A stretch of 64,000 nt of DNA, from assembly GCF_029871235.1 (NCBI RefSeq), contig NZ_SSOM01000069.1, positions 1 to 64,000 of the forward strand, given 5' to 3'. The notes under the pieces were generated by a model. That model had not been told where the DNA came from. It did not search any database and saw nothing but the letters and a program-made list of their open reading frames with translations. How positions within the stretch are numbered: position 1 is the stretch's first letter; the number at the start of each line of letters is the position of its first letter. Positions 60,719 to 64,000 of the stretch are shown here, piece by piece. Position numbers and translations under genes: made by a program. The DNA comes from Pseudomonas sp. BN411. Lineage in GTDB: Bacteria > Pseudomonadota > Gammaproteobacteria > Pseudomonadales > Pseudomonadaceae.

Positions 60719-62172
60719 CCACCCTGATGGTGCAGGGCACCACCTCCGACGCCGGCAAGAGCACCCTGGTGACGGCGCTGTGCCGATGGCTCAAGCGCCA
60801 GGGTGTGGCAGTGGCACCCTTCAAACCGCAGAACATGGCGCTGAACAGCGCGGTGACCGCCGACGGTGGCGAGATCGGCCGCGCCCAGGCGGTTCAGGCC
60901 CAGGCGTGTGCTCTGGCGCCGCACACCGACATGAACCCGGTGCTGCTCAAGCCCAATACGGATATCGGCGCCCAGGTGATCATCCACGGCCGCGCCGTCA
61001 CCAGCATGAATGCCGCCGCCTACCACGACTACAAGAAGGTCGCGATGGCGGCGGTGCTGGAGTCCCACCAGCGCCTTTGCGGCCAGTATTCCGTGGTCAT
61101 GGTCGAGGGCGCCGGCTCGCCCGCGGAGATCAACCTGCGGGCCAACGACATCGCCAACATGGGGTTCGCCGAGGCGGTGGACTGCCCGGTGATCCTGGTG
61201 GCTGATATCGACCGCGGCGGCGTCTTCGCCCATCTTGTGGGCACCCTGGAACTCCTCTCGGAAAGCGAGCAGGCACGGGTGAAGGGCTTCGTCATCAACC
61301 GCTTCAGGGGCGACATCGCGCTGCTCAGGCCGGGGCTGGATTGGCTGGAACAGCGCACTGGCAAACCGGTGCTGGGCGTGCTGCCCTATCTCACCGACTT
61401 CCACCTGGAAGCCGAGGACGCCATTGACCTGCGCCAGGCCGCCAAGTCCGGCGAACTGCTGCGGGTGGCGGTGCCGGTGCTGCCGCGCATCAGCAACCAC
61501 ACCGACTTCGATCCCCTGCGCCTGCATCCGCAGGTGCAGCTCAGCTTCGTCGCCCCCGGCCAGCCCATTCCGCCGACGGACCTGATCATCCTGCCCGGCT
61601 CCAAGAGCGTGCGCGCCGACCTTGCGCGGCTGCGCGAACACGGCTGGGACCAGGCCCTGCAGCGCCACCTGCGCTACGGCGGCAAGGTGCTGGGCATCTG
61701 TGGCGGCTACCAGATGCTTGGCCGCAGCATCGCCGATCCCCACGGCCTGGAAGGCCCGGCAGGGGAGAGCGCCGGTCTCGCCCTGCTGGACGTGGATACC
61801 GTGTTGGAGCCGGAGAAGCAGCTGCGAAATGTCTCTGGTCACCTGCTGCCGGATGGCGCGAAAGTGAGTGGCTACGAGATCCATGCCGGCGTCACCACCG
61901 GGATTGGCCTCGAAACGCCCATGGTCGTGCTGGACGGCGGCCGCAGCGATGGTGCACGCAGTGCCGACGGCCAGGTCCTGGGCACTTACCTGCATGGACT
62001 GTTCGAATCCTCCACCGCCAGTGCCGCCATCCTTCGCTGGGCCGGTCTCGCCGCTGTCCAAACGGTGGACTACAACGCACTACGCGAACGCGATATCGAC
62101 CGTCTGGCCGATCAGGTGGAGCAGCACCTGGATACCGGGAGGCTGCGATCACTGTGCGGACTCTCTCTGTAG
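60715..62172 (+). CDS. cobQ: Cobyric acid synthase CobQ
   Basis: A 485-residue glutamine amidotransferase that amidates the b, d, e and g side chains. The N-terminal ATPase domain begins [17 protein letters not shown] and continues [26 protein letters not shown]; the glutaminase domain has the Cys in [11 protein letters not shown] and the His in [10 protein letters not shown]. The stop codon TAG is provided by the GTAGG of a REP element that starts at 62169. Confidence 0.95.
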   Translation: MTTLMVQGTTSDAGKSTLVTALCRWLKRQGVAVAPFKPQNMALNSAVTADGGEIGRAQAVQAQACALAPHTDMNPVLLKPNTDIGAQVIIHGRAVTSMNAAAYHDYKKVAMAAVLESHQRLCGQYSVVMVEGAGSPAEINLRANDIANMGFAEAVDCPVILVADIDRGGVFAHLVGTLELLSESEQARVKGFVINRFRGDIALLRPGLDWLEQRTGKPVLGVLPYLTDFHLEAEDAIDLRQAAKSGELLRVAVPVLPRISNHTDFDPLRLHPQVQLSFVAPGQPIPPTDLIILPGSKSVRADLARLREHGWDQALQRHLRYGGKVLGICGGYQMLGRSIADPHGLEGPAGESAGLALLDVDTVLEPEKQLRNVSGHLLPDGAKVSGYEIHAGVTTGIGLETPMVVLDGGRSDGARSADGQVLGTYLHGLFESSTASAAILRWAGLAAVQTVDYNALRERDIDRLADQVEQHLDTGRLRSLCGLSL

Positions 62173-62227
62173 GAGCCAGCTTGCTGGCGAACCTTCGGAC
62201 CACCCTTCGCCAGCAAGCTGGCTCCCA
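62169..62227. repeat. REP pair inside the cob operon
   Basis: GTAGGAGCCAGCTTGCTGGC and its inverse GCCAGCAAGCTGGCTCCCAC, separated by about 20 bases, lie between cobQ and cobP. Both sides have drifted to the CCAGC/GCTGG form. Its start overlaps the cobQ stop codon. Confidence 0.9.
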
Positions 62228-62259
62228 CGGGCGTGCCCTGCGACCCACGAGGTTTACCG

Positions 62260-62781
62260 ATGCCTGAACTCATCCTCGGCGGAGCCCGCTCCGGCAAGAG
62301 CCGGCTGGCAGAGAAGCTGGCAGCTGAAAGCGGCCTCAAGGTCGTCTACATCGCCACCAGCCAGCCGCTGGACGGCGAGATGAGCGCGCGGGTGGCGCAT
62401 CACCGCGCCCGCCGCCCCGAGCACTGGGGCTTGGTGGAAGAACCCGTGGAACTCGCCCGCGTGCTGCGCGAAGACGCCGCTGCCGATACCTGCCTGCTGG
62501 TGGACTGCCTGACCCTCTGGCTGACCAACCTGCTGATGCTGGACGACCCGGCGCGGCTGGACGAGGAGCGCGAGGCGCTGCTCGGCTGCATCGCCACGCT
62601 GCCCGGCCGCGTACTGCTGGTCAGCAATGAAACCGGCCTGGGCGTCGTGCCCCTTGGTGAGCTGACCCGTCGCTATGTCGACGAGGCCGGCTGGCTGCAC
62701 CAGGCCCTGGCCGAACGCAGCGAGCGGGTGATCTTCACCGTCGCCGGCCTGCCCATGACTCTCAAGGGAGACCCCCTATGA
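62260..62781 (+). CDS. cobP: Adenosylcobinamide kinase/guanylyltransferase CobP (CobU)
   Basis: A 173-residue bifunctional enzyme of nucleotide-loop assembly. The P-loop is [15 protein letters not shown] at the N-terminus, the GMP-accepting His lies in [13 protein letters not shown], and [14 protein letters not shown] and [28 protein letters not shown] complete the family pattern. It is separated from cobQ by a REP pair and overlaps cobT by ATGA. Confidence 0.94.
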   Translation: MPELILGGARSGKSRLAEKLAAESGLKVVYIATSQPLDGEMSARVAHHRARRPEHWGLVEEPVELARVLREDAAADTCLLVDCLTLWLTNLLMLDDPARLDEEREALLGCIATLPGRVLLVSNETGLGVVPLGELTRRYVDEAGWLHQALAERSERVIFTVAGLPMTLKGDPL

Positions 62782-63836
62782 CTTCACTGCATTGGTGGCA
62801 GGCGCCCTGCCAGCCGCTCGATCCGGTGGCCCGCGCCAAGGCCCAGGCCCGCCAGGACCAGCTGACCAAGCCCCGCGGCGCACTCGGCCAACTGGAAGAC
62901 CTGGCCATCACCCTGGCTGCCCAGCAAGGGCGTGAACGGCCCGCTGTCGACCGTCCCTGGTTCGCCGTATTCGCCGGCGACCACGGTGTGGTGGAGGAGG
63001 GCGTGTCCGCCTATCCGCAGGCAGTGACCGGCGAGATGCTGCGCAACTTCGTCCGAGGCGGCGCCGCCATCAGCGTGTTGGCCAAAAGCCTCGGCGCCAC
63101 CCTGGAACTGGTGGACCTGGGCACCGCACTGCCGCTGGAACCGCTGCCAGGTGTGCTGCACCTACATGTCGGGGCCGGTACGGCGAACTTCGCCCGTGAG
63201 CCGGCGATGACCGCCGCACAGTGCCTGATTGCCCTGCAGGCGGGGCGTTCGAGCGTCGAGCGCGCCCTGGGCGCCCGTGCCGACCTCTATGTCGGCGGCG
63301 AGATGGGCATCGGCAACACCACCACCGCCAGTGCCCTGGCCTGTGCCCTGCTGGAGCTGCCGGCCACCGCGCTGGCCGGCCCCGGCACCGGGCTGGATGG
63401 CAAGGGCGTGGCGCACAAGATCCAGGTGATAGAGCACGCCCTGGCCTTGCACCGGAAGGACTGTGACAGCCCGCAGGAAACCCTGCGCCGCCTTGGCGGC
63501 TTCGAGGTGGCGGCGTTGACCGGCGCCTACCTCGCCTGCGCCCAGTTGGGCCTGCCAGCCTTGGTGGATGGTTTCATCTGCAGCGTGGCGGCGCTTTGTG
63601 CCGTGCGCCTGAACCCCGCGTGCCGCGAGTGGCTGCTGTTCTCCCATCGTTCCGCCGAGCCCGGTCATGTCGCTGTGCTCGAAGCGCTGGAAGCACAGCC
63701 GCTTCTGGACCTGGGCCTGCGCCTGGGCGAAGGCAGCGGTGCGGCCATCGCCCTGCCGCTGCTGCGCCTGGCCTGTGACCTGCACGGCGGCATGGCCACG
63801 TTCGCCGAAGCTTCCGTGTCGGACCGCCCGGCATGA
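62778..63836 (+). CDS. cobT: Nicotinate-nucleotide:dimethylbenzimidazole phosphoribosyltransferase
   Basis: A 352-residue CobT that makes alpha-ribazole phosphate from DMB and nicotinate mononucleotide. [56 protein letters not shown] and the C-terminal SHRSAEPGH segment are diagnostic; the catalytic Glu is expected in [15 protein letters not shown]. Together with bluB it completes lower-ligand activation. It overlaps the next gene by ATGA. Confidence 0.95.
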   Translation: MTSLHWWQAPCQPLDPVARAKAQARQDQLTKPRGALGQLEDLAITLAAQQGRERPAVDRPWFAVFAGDHGVVEEGVSAYPQAVTGEMLRNFVRGGAAISVLAKSLGATLELVDLGTALPLEPLPGVLHLHVGAGTANFAREPAMTAAQCLIALQAGRSSVERALGARADLYVGGEMGIGNTTTASALACALLELPATALAGPGTGLDGKGVAHKIQVIEHALALHRKDCDSPQETLRRLGGFEVAALTGAYLACAQLGLPALVDGFICSVAALCAVRLNPACREWLLFSHRSAEPGHVAVLEALEAQPLLDLGLRLGEGSGAAIALPLLRLACDLHGGMATFAEASVSDRPA

Positions 63837-64000
63837 AACTCGACCTCCTGCGCCACGGTGAAACCGAGCTGGGCGGCGGCTTTCGCGGCAGCCTGGACGA
63901 CGCCCTGACCGAAACCGGCTGGGCGCAGATGCGCGCCGGCATCGATGGTGCGGGCCCCTGGGATGTGTTGGTGAGCTCGCCTTTGCAGCGCTGCGCTGCC
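63833..64000 (+). CDS. Alpha-ribazole phosphatase, histidine phosphatase family (partial)
   Basis: The first 56 codons of a gene that runs off the window. [30 protein letters not shown] has the RHGE catalytic motif of the phosphoglycerate-mutase-like superfamily, and [10 protein letters not shown] is the second conserved block. Its place after cobT points to alpha-ribazole phosphate or cobalamin 5'-phosphate as substrate. Confidence 0.85.
   Translation, partial: MKLDLLRHGETELGGGFRGSLDDALTETGWAQMRAGIDGAGPWDVLVSSPLQRCAA

Overview
The window is high-GC DNA from a Pseudomonas-type gammaproteobacterium. Several blocks follow the gene order I remember from P. aeruginosa: nrdB-nrdA with a divergent two-component pair, pcpS, oprH-phoP-phoQ, an AraC regulator beside dctA, two small NlpC/P60 lipoproteins, and a btuB-cobOB-bluB-cobDCQPT cobalamin operon. 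Many gene junctions carry short GTAGG...CCTAC palindromes of the REP class, which is typical of pseudomonads. I see no tRNA, rRNA or CRISPR array.

Layout. 0.3-19 kb: mostly metabolic and regulatory genes (MdaB/YgiN quinone cycling, SDR, an Atm1-type ABC exporter, Lrp regulator with DMT exporter, a YebC paralog, a GAF-PAS-PAS-GGDEF diguanylate cyclase, a CAP-domain protein, a lipoprotein, flavodoxin-fold oxidoreductase with LysR, ureidoglycine aminohydrolase with LysR, a DUF417 membrane protein). 19.2-25.7 kb: an accessory region of lower and uneven GC. It holds two paralogous tiny charged proteins with a shared upstream region, a truncated radical SAM gene followed by an alpha/beta hydrolase, a Tat-exported intradiol dioxygenase, a four-helix membrane protein, a BRO-N antirepressor-like gene preceded by what looks like a C4 antisense RNA and Ash/Icd leader, a REP-associated tyrosine transposase flanked by its inverted REPs, and an orphan protein with an Rx4H motif like that of HEPN RNases.

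25.8-38.6 kb: nrdAB with a long control region (NrdR-like boxes and a perfect DnaA box), an RstAB-like two-component system, pcpS, the PhoP-controlled oprH-phoP-phoQ operon with four phased PhoP half-sites, and an AraC regulator. 38.6-45.4 kb: dctA with a sigma-54 promoter and tandem upstream sites, then a four-gene acyl-CoA operon (acyl-CoA dehydrogenase, amidohydrolase-fold protein without the usual metal ligands, acyl-CoA synthetase, CaiB-type CoA-transferase). 45.5-53.2 kb: SprT, Yip1-family protein, J-domain protein, TtcA, a 3-methyladenine glycosylase-like protein, two sirtuins of different active-site class, two NlpC/P60 lipoproteins, an O-methyltransferase and an HNH protein. 53.2-64 kb: a Phd/RelE-type toxin-antitoxin pair, a cobalamin riboswitch, btuB, and the late cobalamin genes, ending inside an alpha-ribazole phosphatase gene.

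Most notable for follow-up: the C4/Ash/BRO-N module (23.3-24.0 kb), the duplicated small-protein loci (19.2 and 22.2 kb), the truncated radical SAM/hydrolase pair, the HEPN-like orphan, REP elements that supply the TAG stop codon of four genes, the mosaic composition of btuB, and an orphan terminator upstream of oprH that suggests a small RNA.
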